DNA of 64,000 nucleotides from NCBI GenBank assembly GCA_947247005.1, contig OX365945.1, positions 19,040,501-19,104,500 of the forward strand. The letters are read 5' to 3'. How positions within the stretch are numbered: the first letter of the stretch is position 1; each line of letters opens with the position of its first letter. The DNA is from Spisula solida. Lineage: Eukaryota; Mollusca; Bivalvia; Venerida; Mactridae. The notes beneath the pieces are model-generated. The model ran no database searches. It was not told the DNA's origin and worked only from the letters and a program-made list of their open reading frames with translations. The translations under genes and the position numbers were made by a program. This document shows positions 1 to 11,873 of this stretch, in pieces.

Positions 1-330
1 ACGATCAGTGTATATAAATAGCTTAAATTGGTATTTTAGAAGGAATGTAAAGTGTTTTGTGGTTTAAGTTGTGGGACATTGTTCTGTTTTTATCTTCGGA
101 TTCTTGCTGAACACAGTCGTTTTTAAAATTAATTGATGTTCTGTTTAATTAAGATGCCGAAGCTTTCCTCTTAAGTTATCTAGCTGGGAAAAGTTTCAAT
201 GCTTGTTTAACTGATATTGTGAGACAACCTTTTCTGTATTGATAACACTGTGCTAATAGGATTGGGTGGATAAAGTTGGATGTGCTAGTAACGACATAAT
301 TATGGTAATTGGTGACTTGATTACAGATTT

Positions 331-518
331 GTTTAATCAAGAAAAAAACACAAACAAAACCCGAGGATAAATCAAGAATGGTTTAATCAAGAATAAACAC
401 AAACAAAAACCGAGGATAAATCAAGAATGGTTTAATCAAGAAACAAACACAAACAAAAACCGAGGATAAATCAACTATAGTTTAATCAAGAAAAAAACAC
501 AAACAAAAACCGAGGATA
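331..518. repeat. Tandem repeat, about 50-bp unit, four copies
   Basis: Four units start at 331, 381, 430 and 480, each opening with GTTTAATCAAGAA and carrying an A-rich stretch followed by CCGAGGATA. The related block at 25,640-25,670 has a single GGTTTAATAAAAAAGGAG at the same place, so the array expanded after the two blocks separated, or collapsed in the other one. Confidence 0.85.
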
Positions 519-846
519 CAAAAGGAGCACAAGTAAACATGTGTAATCACGGATGGGCATAAACCGTTACTAGCAATCCCAACGATACCCATGTAATCCT
601 ATACAAGTTATAGAAACCTGAACCATGACAATCATTTTAATTCATGGACCATTTATTTACATTATTGTGTGAAACACTACAAACACACATTTAATGCTAT
701 CCGCAATGGCGTCACAATAACATAAACCGGTCGATAGAGATCATTTCATGTCGGGTTTCGTTGGTTTAATTTGATGGACGTTATAATGATGTTTTTATAC
801 CTCCAGTCAAAAGCTACATAAAATTTAAAACGATAATAGAAAATCG

Positions 847-970
847 GACAGGGAAGGCAGAACTCAAATTAACAAGCCGAGCATAGAAAACGGAAAAAAC
901 ATCAAATGCCACAACTACACGATACAATGCTTTTAAAACAAACAACTGAAGGAGAAAATGAACTTAACCG
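847..970 (+). repeat. Dispersed repeat family GACAGGGAAGGCAG, copy 1
   Basis: This is the simplest copy of a family also present at 8,156, 16,296 and 31,805. It runs from GACAGGGAAGGCAG through a segment like GCCGAGCATAGAAAAC and a single CACAACTACACG unit to GAGAAAATGAACTT. No reading frame or inverted ends are visible. It may be part of a non-autonomous transposon; the full limits are not clear. Confidence 0.6.
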
Positions 971-2035
971 TTTAATGTCCAAGTTTCAGCTTTCAAGATG
1001 ACGACAACATAATGCTGCGCATATGTTTTTTATTGATGACTAATGAAGTCAAACTGTAGGAGAGTCCTACATATTCATTCCCATGGTGTTTGACTGGAAG
1101 ATGGTAATGTAAAAAAACTGAAGTTTCGATGGCGCATGACATTTTCCTCAGTTCGAATAATATAGACCGTCTCGCAAATTGCCTAATGCCGCAACAAAAG
1201 GACACGCGATTCCCAGGCGCGTTATCGTATCACCATATTCTATCTGCAGGCGTGTTATATTAATTACACACCGAGCAACTTTAAAACGCAACAGTTATTA
1301 AATGATTGAAACACTTAACATTTGTATATTTTAAGGACAATTGGCGACAGTAAACATTAATATCAACTCAACAACGCATGTACATGTACAATTCATGGCA
1401 AACTATTTATCAGGAACAGAAACGTCACATTTCAAAGAGCAACGTCCTCAATTTGAAAATAACAAGTGATAGCTCCCAACAGAAGCCATGCACGCATTGC
1501 ACATCTACCGCGTTGACAGAAAAATATTTGTTAGGCGGTGTTGGGAATTTTTCTCCACTCCCGAATACTAGTAAAACCTTGAGAAATCACATTGACGTTT
1601 TAGTGGTTGTACTATGGGCTTGCAAACTTATGTTTAGCTCATCCAAGACATGATCAATACCCAGTGGTAATGAGGGCAAGCTAAGCGAGGGATATCAATT
1701 GTAGCGAGATAAGCTGGTCACATTTTGTCTATCTGTAGGAACATATCTCTTTGTTGGTCCGTGACACTGTAACCAAACATCACACACCATACCTATCAAG
1801 ATTAGGGCATTGATATGCGACGCCTGAAATGAAAGTGCTATTAAATGTCTGTAACTCCGATCGACATTTTCATTGCGTTCATGGAGAAACCTAATAAAAA
1901 GTGGTCTAAAACTTGTCGTCGGATACCACTGGTCCATCTTGCACTCTGGTATACCGAAAGTGGAAATATCTGTGTATTAAGTGAAGGTTGACATCTCGTT
2001 GAGGCGTTATTATACGTGAATGTCCTGATCGTGAC

Positions 2036-2784
2036 CACAGGTAACTGTATCATTGATAAAGAGTAAATAATAATATTTTATGAAATTTATGTTATCTTAG
2101 AAAGGTGTATTTGTACTAAAGTGGTCATATTTTCATGGTATCAAAAACAAGAATTGGATTTGGATATCTTCATAAAGTAATAACAATCATAGACAATATC
2201 GTTAATACTACCTCAATACAAAATTCAATCGAAATTGATCAGCTAGTTAAAAAGTTATACCATGACAGACATACCATGGTGTCCAGTCAATCACTGAGGT
2301 GCATTCAATAAAAACGACAATGCATTCTAAAGAAGACAAGCCAAATAGTTTCCTGCGGGTGATTACCTGCGGCCTTGTAATTTAGTTGTATTGTTTAGGA
2401 TGTGGTATTTGCAGTTTGGGTGCAATTCGAATTTATTCCGGTGTAAGTTTAAATTAATGTTTCCAATACATGTAAAATCGGACAAGGCCGCAGGTTAATA
2501 AACAAGAAAAAAGAAAGTGAGTTCACGCCCCATGGGTTTATTTTCTTTGTTATGGACGGATTTTTAAAATATTGATATCAAAATTAAGACGAAGCTCTCT
2601 AGTTTCTGATTATTTAAATATATTTAAAATAACACCAGTATTAATGAAATGTTTATTAAAAACAAACTGCACCTCAGTGACTGTGTGGTCAATTTCCCGT
2701 GTTATGAACCTTTCTAAGATATTATAAATTTCAGTAAAAAAATATTTTTTTGTTTACTCTTTATTAACGATACAGTTACCTGTG
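2036..2784. mobile_element. hAT-like non-autonomous foldback element (MITE)
   Basis: The ends are inverted repeats of about 70 bp (2,036-2,106 and 2,709-2,784), starting CACAGGTAACTG. The 8 bases outside each end, ATCGTGAC (2,028-2,035) and ATAGTGAC (2,785-2,792), match at 7 of 8, fitting the 8-bp target duplication of the hAT superfamily. Two further perfect inverted pairs lie inside: TCACTGAGGTGCA at 2,291-2,303 with its complement at 2,668-2,680, and a 14-bp pair at 2,365-2,378 and 2,482-2,495. The whole 749 bp can therefore fold into a nested hairpin. There is no transposase. The related block near 27,110 has nothing here, which fits an insertion. Confidence 0.75.
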
Positions 2785-5700
2785 ATAGTGACCGATAGTT
2801 CACACATCATGTAGCGTGGAATCATTCACGCAGATGAATGGTTGTTAATCGGATGAAATAGTACTGAACCACGACGTCGGTGATCCCACTTCCGGCTCTT
2901 AAAATAATTGTGTTCGTCATAAAAGGCCATCTATATGGTACGCATAAATCAGGTTTTTGTTTCACTATACGCATAGTTTCGTGAACCACGTGCAAAAACC
3001 ACATAAAGAGCTCAAGCGAAGCCAGTTGTAAGTACATTTTCGGCAATTATTTTAGCAAACATAACAACCTATAAGATAGTGAGTAATAGGTATAATTCAG
3101 GAAAAAAAGGTTGTAAAAATCAATTGTATAAAGGGGAGCGTTTTTAGTCTCTCAGGTGTATATGTATATTATGGTTTTTTCAAATGAATAACACATAAAT
3201 TACCCGATATGGATATTGATTTAATTCCATTTGCATTCGTAACCGGATGCACTTATATGTTGTTTATTTTTGGTCAATGAGTGAAGCAAATGCAAACTTG
3301 CTGTTTTTTTGTTTGTTGCGTTTGATTTATTCATTATTCTTATTACACTTTGCAAGCAATAATTGCTGTCGGTGATTAATTTATTCCGCATTTCCCTATA
3401 ATGTCTTAAATCGATAAACAAATTTCCTTTTTCATGGTGATAAATTGGCCAGTACGTTGACCGATCTATCACACCAGGAATGTTAAATTCAAGGAATCGT
3501 CTCCATTCTGTATCTTTAGCGTCCGTTTATTCCGGAACACACTCTTGTAGCTTTGATTAAATAAACAATATATCATCAGACCGATATAAGGGTGTTTCTA
3601 ACAGTGTACTTCCTATTATTGAACGATATTCCGAATCCGGATGCTCATCGTGACAATGCAATCACATGAGATACCAGATGACAAATGTACATCGATATAT
3701 GTAAATTCGACAAAGTAAATAAATCATATAAGTCGTACTGATGTAATCTATTCGTAGAAAAGTGATCGGTTTTTAGACAGACACAATCAGCATACAATTA
3801 CGTGCTATAAGTTGAATTAATCATTACGTAGACATAAAATGGACTTAATTGATTTAAATATTCACTTACTACGTGTTTTGACGTCTTACTGGCATTGTCC
3901 ATTCTTGATGGATCGACTGTCAGCCTTTGGTTTTAGGACGTGGTCATCAAGATTTGTGTACTGCAAAATATACTTGGAGCAAAATTAAATGATTTTGAAG
4001 CGGGAAAGAGGGAAACGTTATACGTATATCAAATAGGAGAACCGCCTTGAATTGGTCAGTGGCAAGTACCTTAAATACGGTTAGGTACACCACACGAATT
4101 TATATATATAATAGAAAGAACACAACGCCTTTCCTGTTCTAAAATTGAATCCCGTAGCCTGTGCTAACAAAATACATAATGCATCTTAGTTGATCTGTTT
4201 TTGCACTCTTAAATTTTCCTTAAGTGCATACATGTACGAATGATGTTAAGAAGTAATGAAAAGGTAACTGTGCTTCGTTGTACAATAAATTAAAAGTCAT
4301 TCACACATTACCTTACAGTATATACCAGTGATACGATGTAATGGCATGCTGTTTTCGCTATGAATTGTGTCAGTCTCCTCAATGTCAACGCAAGGTATAT
4401 GAAAAAGCCTTGCAACGTTGGGTCTTTTATAATTAATACTTAGTCGTACTTAATAGCAATACTTGAGGAAACGAAACCCCATGGCATTACATGTACCGAC
4501 TCATCATGAGCTAGAAAGAACTATTGTTTGGAAACAAAGGCTTTACAGTCACAGTCAATAAGGACACATGCTACTTTGACATTTTGTTGGAATTAAGTCC
4601 CAAAGAGAGTTCATTTACCGATACGAATACCACTTTCATATTATTCAAACAGTTATTGCTGATGAAACAGCATTTACTTTTTGTTTGTTCAAAAGGTGTT
4701 ATTTCAACCTAAAACAGTTTTCAAATAATAAATTAGCTGACAAGACACTTAATAAATTCCCTCGTGTTTACTTGAATGAGATGGCGATTTCATTCACAAT
4801 TGTTTTGAATATGTAGTGTAGAAAACGTACGATGTGTATGTTAAGAGCATTACGTTCGTACGGGGTATCTCCCAGATAAGATTAAGAGAGTGCTATATTG
4901 TCTGCTGTAATTAAGCTCAATTTCCTAACCTAAAGGCTGCCAAAAGACGACATGTGTTTTGTCGTCAATAACTGAAAAGTAATTTCATGATCTCTTCATC
5001 AGACTCAACACATCATGATAATTTCTCTAACAAGAATATATTAAGTGTCTTTAGTATAGCGCTCGATTATTCTTGGTTAACTTCAATATATAGACGAACT
5101 ATACGGGAAAAGCATTATCAGCAGTGATGATATCTTGGAATTAATGGGAAATGTAGACATTCATTTGACAAATCTGATAAGTCAAATTTATTGGCACCAT
5201 ATTTCACTGTAAATTGATCTTGTCACCCGTGGTCTATCAATAGTAAAGTGAATTAACTGCCGTATATAGAACTGTCTATAACTCATAGGGTTGTTTGCTG
5301 TTGAATAATGTGAACCTCGTTTTTCACACATACTTTCTATTTAATTACAGGTAAGCCATTGTGACCCATTTCAAAAAAGCTAAAAAACTACATCAGCATT
5401 TACAGTTGTCCACACAACGTCTACAGCTATGACATTTATCAGATAACAGTAAAACCTGAATAATTTTGTCTCGAGTGTTTTGATAATTGTAGGTAGACTT
5501 TAGGTTTGTGTATTCTGAACTTAATATTTAAAATGATCTACCTGTATCCATGCTTTAGAAGAAAATGACATAATATGGTTGTTTGTTTGTATCTGAAACC
5601 AAAATGAATTTAATCAGACTCGGATGATGTAGGAAACGTGTTACATTTTGTATCGGATGCCAGGTGATAGGTTTGTGGACGTCCACATACAATTTGTTGA

Positions 5701-7560
5701 CATCGATAGGTATCGGAACACGCATCAGGTTTGCTTCCGACGTAATATATCGGCCCGCTGTGGAGCTTCAGGAACAACTTTCCCGATGTGTCATGCAATC
5801 TCAGAGGAAGTGATGAGATAGTTTCCGACATCGTGAATCTAACTAAAAGTTCAATGATTGTATTAGAAATGTTCCCGGCATAGAACGTTGGTTAGACCGG
5901 GTGACCTAGTTTTCGTAGACACAATTTGATTAAATAAAATAAAGAACCAGCGCAATGACATTATTGTCTGAGAATAAAATCTTGTTTTCAGCTGATTAAC
6001 AAGTACACTTACTATACAATTGCACGATATACCACTTAAAATGTACTAATGGTTAGATTGGGAATAGTTTTGGTTTTAGGTAATCGTATTGATATTTCTT
6101 TGTTTGCTTTGTTTCATAAACTGATTCGTTACCTTTTGCAGTTTTAAGCTAAATAATCTAACCCGTGATGCTGTTTTTTTCCCTTTGATGTTGGTTCTCT
6201 TTTCTATATAATTCTACAGAGAATTTCTATTTGAAGGAAATGGTAAATTAATTGGAACGTTGGAGGACACACTCACAAAACAATGTCTGCCTAACATATT
6301 CCATACACAAGAATAAATCGAATACATCTTGGACAAACATGTGTAACCAAATCATATACTACACTATATAATTATGTTCATGAACTTATTGTGTTGTGGA
6401 GCAGACATATCAATTGACCTTGTTGAGGAGAAAATATGATGTCCCACGGTCGCAGTGACACCGTCATTTTTAGTCCTGTAGAACAGATATGAACTTTATA
6501 TGTTCTGTGTTAGTTGAGTTAGTGGTAATGGTATCAGTTAATGATTGGATCACCATTTCCCATCAGTGAAGTGAACATATTGTGCCTATAATTATGATAA
6601 CGTGTATATGAATGTCATCCGTTTACTGACTGTAACATCGGACACTGAAATAATATATAATGTACTAAAATATGCATTATTGATACTGTTACTGTTACAT
6701 AATTAATGGTTTTATGAGCGCTGATAATTATGAAAGAGTGTGTATACATCTAATCGGTTCACTGTCTGTTATATGTATTATCTAAACATGAACAACATAG
6801 AACCCCATGCCACTTTATCAAAAACCTAATTATGTTAAATAATCGATCCGCACAATACTTTCTGTGCTGTTATTACAGATTGGCATCCACTCTGACATAA
6901 ATTATGCAGTGCGCTTGCATTCTAAACAAAACAAACATAGAAAAGGGTTGACGGCTGGGCAATCCCCGAGACCCAAACCTATTGCCCAAAATGTACACAC
7001 ACATTGGCGAGATCCTATTTGCGACGCACTGTATTAAGAGCAACATGACACACTTCATATCAAATCGATTTTATTGGCTTAACCCTCCTTTTCTAAACGC
7101 AAATTTATGAACTATACGTGTTACACTTTTATAATTGTCCTCGCCTTAAATATGTTTAAGCCTCGTTGGTGCGTCTAAAAGGTTTTAACGGTTTACCACA
7201 TTTGAACTTATTTGAATGATTTGCCTTGTTTCAAGAAACGTTGTACTTGAAGTTCTAATCAACAAGTAAGCCATCTATATCTCTATACAACATCAACTTA
7301 ATCTACAGTTTATTGAACGCATCATTATGTGCAATCTGCTTGATTGTCTCCATATACTTTTTGCCCTTTTGGTGACATTTGAAACTTACGTAAACACAGC
7401 AATCAATAACATGATAACTTACCAATCCCATAAGCAATTTAAATATTGAATCAACGGTTGATCATAAAGCTTGGTGCGTCATTTACCGGTTGTCTCTGCA
7501 GATACTTCACTGATGTAGTTTAACACCTTCTACCAGCGCCATTTATCCTCTATGAGGAAT

Positions 7561-8155
7561 TATCGTATACCAAATATAATGGTGACATGTTCTACCGAAA
7601 GATTTGGCGTCAATCTAGATAATGTAGAAGATACCATATACATGCACATTAGTATTAACTGCTCTATTTGGAGCACCTCGGTCATTCATCAAATTACCTC
7701 AGGTGTATCAGAATGCATAACTATGTTAAAAACATTGCTTATGTAATACGCTGATAGAAAACGACCGCGTAGTAATTTCCTTACGGCTTTTTTTTAAGAT
7801 TGTCTGCCGTCAGCTTAACTGAAAATGGGAATTTTCTTGAAACACGACAGTCTTTGTGCAGTTGCACCACAAACATGTATGGTTTTCATCGACCTTCATC
7901 ATTGCCTGTCAAGAAAAAGCATCTAATATTCGTTGTAGTGTACGAGGTTTACCGATTGTAATTGACCCTGACCTGTATGTGTTAGTGTATTATACAGTTG
8001 TCATGATAGTGTGAATTTGGTCATCAACTGTGAATGAAGAGAACAGCAAACATCCCAAAGTCACTGTGGTGAATATGTTTGGGAGGTTCTTGGTTTATAA
8101 CGAGACAGTATTCTACCACAAGACCTATGGTAAAGATACTAGTAATAAAATATCT
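7561..8155. other. Anonymous AT-rich spacer
   Basis: No gene, repeat or inverted structure that I can support. The short frames here have no recognisable motif. Confidence 0.4.
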
Positions 8156-8202
8156 GACAGGAAAGGCAGCACTCAACTGAAACAGCCGAGCACAGAAAAC
8201 AC

Positions 8203-8430
8203 AAAAACAACACATACCACAATCACACGGCACAATGCCCCACACACAAACACAACACATACCACAATTACACGGCACAGTGCCCAACACACAAACACAA
8301 CACATACCACAATTACACGGCACAGTGCCCAACACACAAACACAACACATACCACAATCACACGGCACAATGCCCAACACACAAACACAACACATACCAC
8401 AATCACATGGCACAATGCCCAACACACAAC
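8203..8430. repeat. 45-bp minisatellite, five units
   Basis: CACATACCAC recurs at 8,211, 8,256, 8,301, 8,346 and 8,391, exactly 45 bp apart. Because 45 is a multiple of three and the unit lacks stops, several frames stay open on both strands (about 84 to 142 codons). These frames are a by-product of the repeat, not evidence of genes. Confidence 0.95.
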
Positions 8431-8451
8431 TGAACGAGAAAATGAACTTCA

Positions 8452-8645
8452 GCGCTGAAAGACCACATTTCAGCTGTCAGAAAGTCGAAAGCGCAAGTCC
8501 CAGCTGTCAAAAAGCTGAAAGACATAGTTTCAGCTATAAAAAATTGAATCTTCTAGTTTTATCAAAAAAGCAGAATGACATTGTTTCAGCTATAAAATAG
8601 CAGAATGTTCTAGTGTCAGCAATAAAAAGGCAGAAATACATAGTT
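8452..8645. repeat. Degenerate tandem repeat, about 30-bp unit
   Basis: Roughly six diverged units with the pattern AGCTATAAAA-GCAGAA-GACATAGTTTC. Each unit contains AGCTG/CAGCT-type inverted words, so local hairpins are possible. Confidence 0.65.
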
Positions 8646-8650
8646 TTAAC

Positions 8651-10255
8651 GATTTGTGTAACAAAATAAACAATTTAACGAGATTTGACTTAGGTCCAAT
8701 GAGAAACTTTTAATGTCCCCGAGTGCACATTTGCGTTCAATATACATAGATCTACTGTGTAATAAAATTATCAGATAATGTTTGAATACGAATTCCAATT
8801 GAAGCAGCGTCTAGTGTCTGTATTTTCTTATTGTATTAAAGAAAAACGACCAAATCATGTAGTTAAATTAATATGCAAGTTAGCATTCGTCTAGGTTCCA
8901 ATTGTAATTTGTTTCGAATTCGCTTCCAAAAAATATAATTATCATGATGTCTGAACCTCATAACATGACTATACGACATACGGTGTTTTCATAAGACACA
9001 CAGCGATGAATACGGATGAGAAAGTTCTTCCCGACATCTTATATGTACGATAATGACATATAATATTATAATAATATAAATAATTATAACTTTATTTTAC
9101 GATGAAACTCATTTCACAATATACACTAATCTTCCATAAGATCCTCAACACACACAATGAACTAGAAAATAACAATCAGAAATAATATTATAATATTTGA
9201 TATCTTGGCCCCTATTATGTATCAAAATATAATTTGAAAACATTTATAAAGATGTCCACGATAAATGGTTCTTGTACAGGCGTATCTAGATGAATTTTCA
9301 TGATGGAAATATATTGCAAACCATATTTGACAAGACAATCTACTTTAATTCTACCGATGACACAAAAAACAGTACTATTTGACACGCTTTGATACGTACA
9401 ATAAAAAGATACTCAAAGATACATTATGACTTTCGATAACATGATATATATTACAGTTGTATAATTAGCGTTTGGGGAACAGTCAAACTAGAATCCCAAT
9501 GTATCATTAAAGACTAATGAATCTCAGACAACAGTTCAAACTGTCTTCCCTGATATCAAGGGCATAATATAAGCTAGTCGAACTCAAGTGGATAAATCAG
9601 TCCAGTCGCTTGCCCTCCAATAGTAAACTAACGCCCACTAGACTGTATTGAACTTTTGAATAACAAGTATGTCAAAACTGAAGAATCACTAGTTGTAGAG
9701 AGTATAAGATAACAAATGGCACGCAATGGTACGGTAAGTAGACGTAGAATCACATACCAGACCCTAGCATGGCCGCCATTATACGTTTATAACGCCAAGT
9801 GAAACATTTGCCTTGAGCACGCTGGAAAAACATGTGATGCCATTGCCGCTGTCTCGTAATATCAACTTGTTTCTATTTTTACGACAACATAAAGTGCAAT
9901 CAGAAACATACCAACTTTTGTAAGACAATATTTCACCTGAGACTATTTTATGCTGCTGATACAAATTACCTAAATGTTTTATTGAAAACAAATTCTCCAG
10001 TGTATCATCAGTACGAAGTAAAATAGCATTGTTTGTTGTTTTCAGAAATGGAGATAAAAACAAAAGATCTAGTTTCACACTTAGTCCAATTGGCCAGAAT
10101 CGACATTTATTTGTCTGGTTATGATTGTTGATAACACACTTCCCAAATTACATAGTCTTTTTTCTGATTTAAATGTACTTTGATCGATAGTACATGTATT
10201 CATTAAGTACACATAACGTATCAATGATCATCCATATTAAGTAAAAAAGAGAGCA
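8651..10255. other. Anonymous AT-rich spacer
   Basis: No supported gene. It contains a very A/T-rich stretch (about 9,050-9,200) and otherwise single-copy-looking sequence. Confidence 0.4.
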
Positions 10256-10539
10256 TACACTTGACGAATGTTCTAAGTACACACTTTTAGAACTAGAAGA
10301 AATCAGGAACATATTCATCTAAACTCAATAAAACTGTGTAGATATCACATATTGGTTGGCTTTAATACCGAAGGAGAAAAATCAAGATCTAAGTGAAAAT
10401 CATTGACTCCTGACCAAAACTGACAAAATCACATTTTTCTCGTGCACACATATCAAATATGTGTAAATTTGTTCAAATCTTTTCATACACGATGTAAATG
10501 TGACCCCAAACATAAAGCCATAGAAATAGTTAGTATTTT

Positions 10540-10620
10540 ATGGCGCGAAGAACGCTTGGGTAGCGCACACGTGCGATAGGAATGCTCGAATTTGGCATGC
10601 CAATACGACGGGTAAGATTG
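10540..10620 (+). pseudogene. Tc1 transposase N-terminal remnant
   Basis: An in-frame ATG is followed by an arginine-rich stretch, a stop codon, then RAIGMLEFGMPIRRVR. Tc1 transposases typically have a helix-turn-helix segment of the type RxxAIGMLExGxSQRxVA near residue 10-30, which this matches. The early stop and loss of downstream sequence show it is not functional. The equivalent in copy B starts at 12,157 and is more damaged. Confidence 0.65.
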
Positions 10621-10995
10621 TATTCATTTATTGCAAGTTTTGGAGTTCTTAACCCCTGCAAACAATAATTATTATAGTAGTTGCATTGAATTCACGAAAC
10701 AAAAGCAAGTTCTATTGACCCGTTTTAAAATTGAGACGTCACATGGCGTCATTTACATTTAGTCGTTGAATGCTTCAAAACACGTTTATGACAACATCTA
10801 ACTAATTATTACATTACTTAAATATCGTGAAATAATGTGAAATGTGAAAAGTGGAGCATGGAAGTAACTTTCGATAGGCATTTATCATCCGAATTTCTAC
10901 TACAATTGAACAAATCTCACTTTTTCGGTCAATTATGTCTTTTGTAAGATACAAGCACATTGTCATCACATGGAATTTTAATTTGGCGACGCGTT

Positions 10996-11154
10996 CGAGC
11001 ACGGCGGTAATTCTAGAACGTACAGGAACTCATAACGGACCGTGTACTAGAATGGAATGCACTCTTGTAGCGATTCCTACACAACTGTATTAATTTAATG
11101 CGTCAGAGATGTCAGGCTGTCATCAGGACAGACGGTGGTCATACACGATATTGA
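10996..11154 (+). pseudogene. Tc1 transposase C-terminal remnant, copy A
   Basis: The frame reads R-A-R-R, stop, F, stop, then NVQELIT, later RQRCQAVIR and the terminal GGHTRY-stop. This is the typical C-terminus of Tc1-family transposases and is colinear with the better-kept copy at 12,658-12,900. Three internal stops make it a pseudogene. Confidence 0.75.
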
Positions 11155-11348
11155 TGTGCGATGTTGTTGTTTTAAGCAATGAAATAAATGGTCGTTTTCT
11201 AATATGTTTTTATCATATTTCAATATGGTAATTAACTCAACTTGATAGACAATAGTTTCCTGATTCCAATGGTACATTCCGTTTACTGAATATTTTTTCA
11301 GTTAAATGAAAATCACTAAGTGTGTACTTAGAACATTCGACTAGTGTA

Positions 11349-11873
11349 ATGATATACATTTACAATGCCTGTAAAAGACGATTCCTTCGTTTTATAAGAG
11401 AGACACCATTTAAGTTATAAAGGTAACAAAATACAAACTGATTCGGAAACAGGGATTGTACAAGACGTATTATCATGGTTTTTGAATAACAACATTCGGA
11501 ATGCATTTAGACAATGTTTTGTAAAAAAGCAATATACTGGTAGACAACCGTCACAGTTAACATTTTGGTAAGTCACTTGAAGCTAAATATCCTTATGGTT
11601 TGCTGTTTATTGAACGAACGTCTTTATTGATCTTATTTTAGTAATGCTATTTACTGCCTGTAGAATGCCATGTTATGTCTTTACAATATAATTACGTTCA
11701 CTTTAACTTGAGGATAATACAAACAAATGCCTCCAAGCTGTTCTGTCTGATCTGATGAACAAACCATTTCAACCGATATATGTGACTGAGTTTTTCAGTA
11801 AATCACGTGACTGCGTATTCGCTAGCAACTAGTCTAGGCATTACTTTGTGTTGTGTGCTCTGTTGTTGACATA
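11349..11873. other. Spacer between the two Tc1-like elements
   Basis: About 525 bp of anonymous sequence. It does not repeat either element. Confidence 0.5.

Larger units (their letters stand above)
1..7560. repeat. Block A of an ancient large segmental repeat
   Basis: Noncoding, AT-rich DNA colinear with 25,380-34,510, though diverged and interrupted by indels. Matching anchors seen by eye include 85-130 with 25,465-25,520, 530-600 with 25,655-25,735, 1,025-1,110 with 25,985-26,070, 1,455-1,720 with 26,695-26,935, 3,195-3,670 with 28,490-29,000, 4,310-4,480 with 30,600-30,755, 4,550-4,800 with 30,820-31,060 and 6,610-6,710 with 33,175-33,295. The conserved pieces do not keep a long reading frame, so I read this as decayed duplicated intergenic DNA, not a gene. 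The right-hand limit is approximate; the last anchor is the GGTTGTCTCTGCAGATA motif at 7,490-7,510. Confidence 0.7.
8156..8650 (+). repeat. Dispersed repeat family, copy 2, internally expanded
   Basis: It starts GACAGGAAAGGCAGCACTC and contains GCCGAGCACAGAAAAC as in the copies at 847, 16,296 and 31,805. Here the middle is expanded into a 45-bp minisatellite (8,203-8,430), and the 3' part holds a series of roughly 30-bp units (8,452-8,645). The copy at 16,296 shows the same 3' part (AGCAAGTCCCAGCTGTCAAA), so both parts belong to one composite element. Confidence 0.7.
10256..11348 (+). mobile_element. Tc1-like element, copy A, internally deleted
   Basis: Inverted ends of about 31 bp: the left begins TACACTTGACGAATGTTC (10,256) and the right, read inward from 11,348, begins TACACTAGTCGAATGTTC. 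Both then continue TAAGTACACACTT. The outer TA fits the TA target duplication of Tc1/mariner. Near 10,540-10,620 the plus strand reads M-A-R-R-T-L-G-stop, then RAIGMLEFGMPIRRV, resembling the N-terminal helix-turn-helix of Tc1 transposases. The C-terminus (10,996-11,154) is also recognisable but has stops, and the DDE-bearing middle is missing. Length is about 1.09 kb against roughly 1.3-1.7 kb for active Tc1 elements. It is dead and non-autonomous, and pairs with copy B at 11,874. Confidence 0.88.

Noticed and set aside
8030..8458. 142-codon plus-strand frame, and cysteine-rich minus-strand frames, as genes
   Set aside because: They are readings of the 45-bp minisatellite in different frames; several overlap on both strands and none has a recognisable domain.
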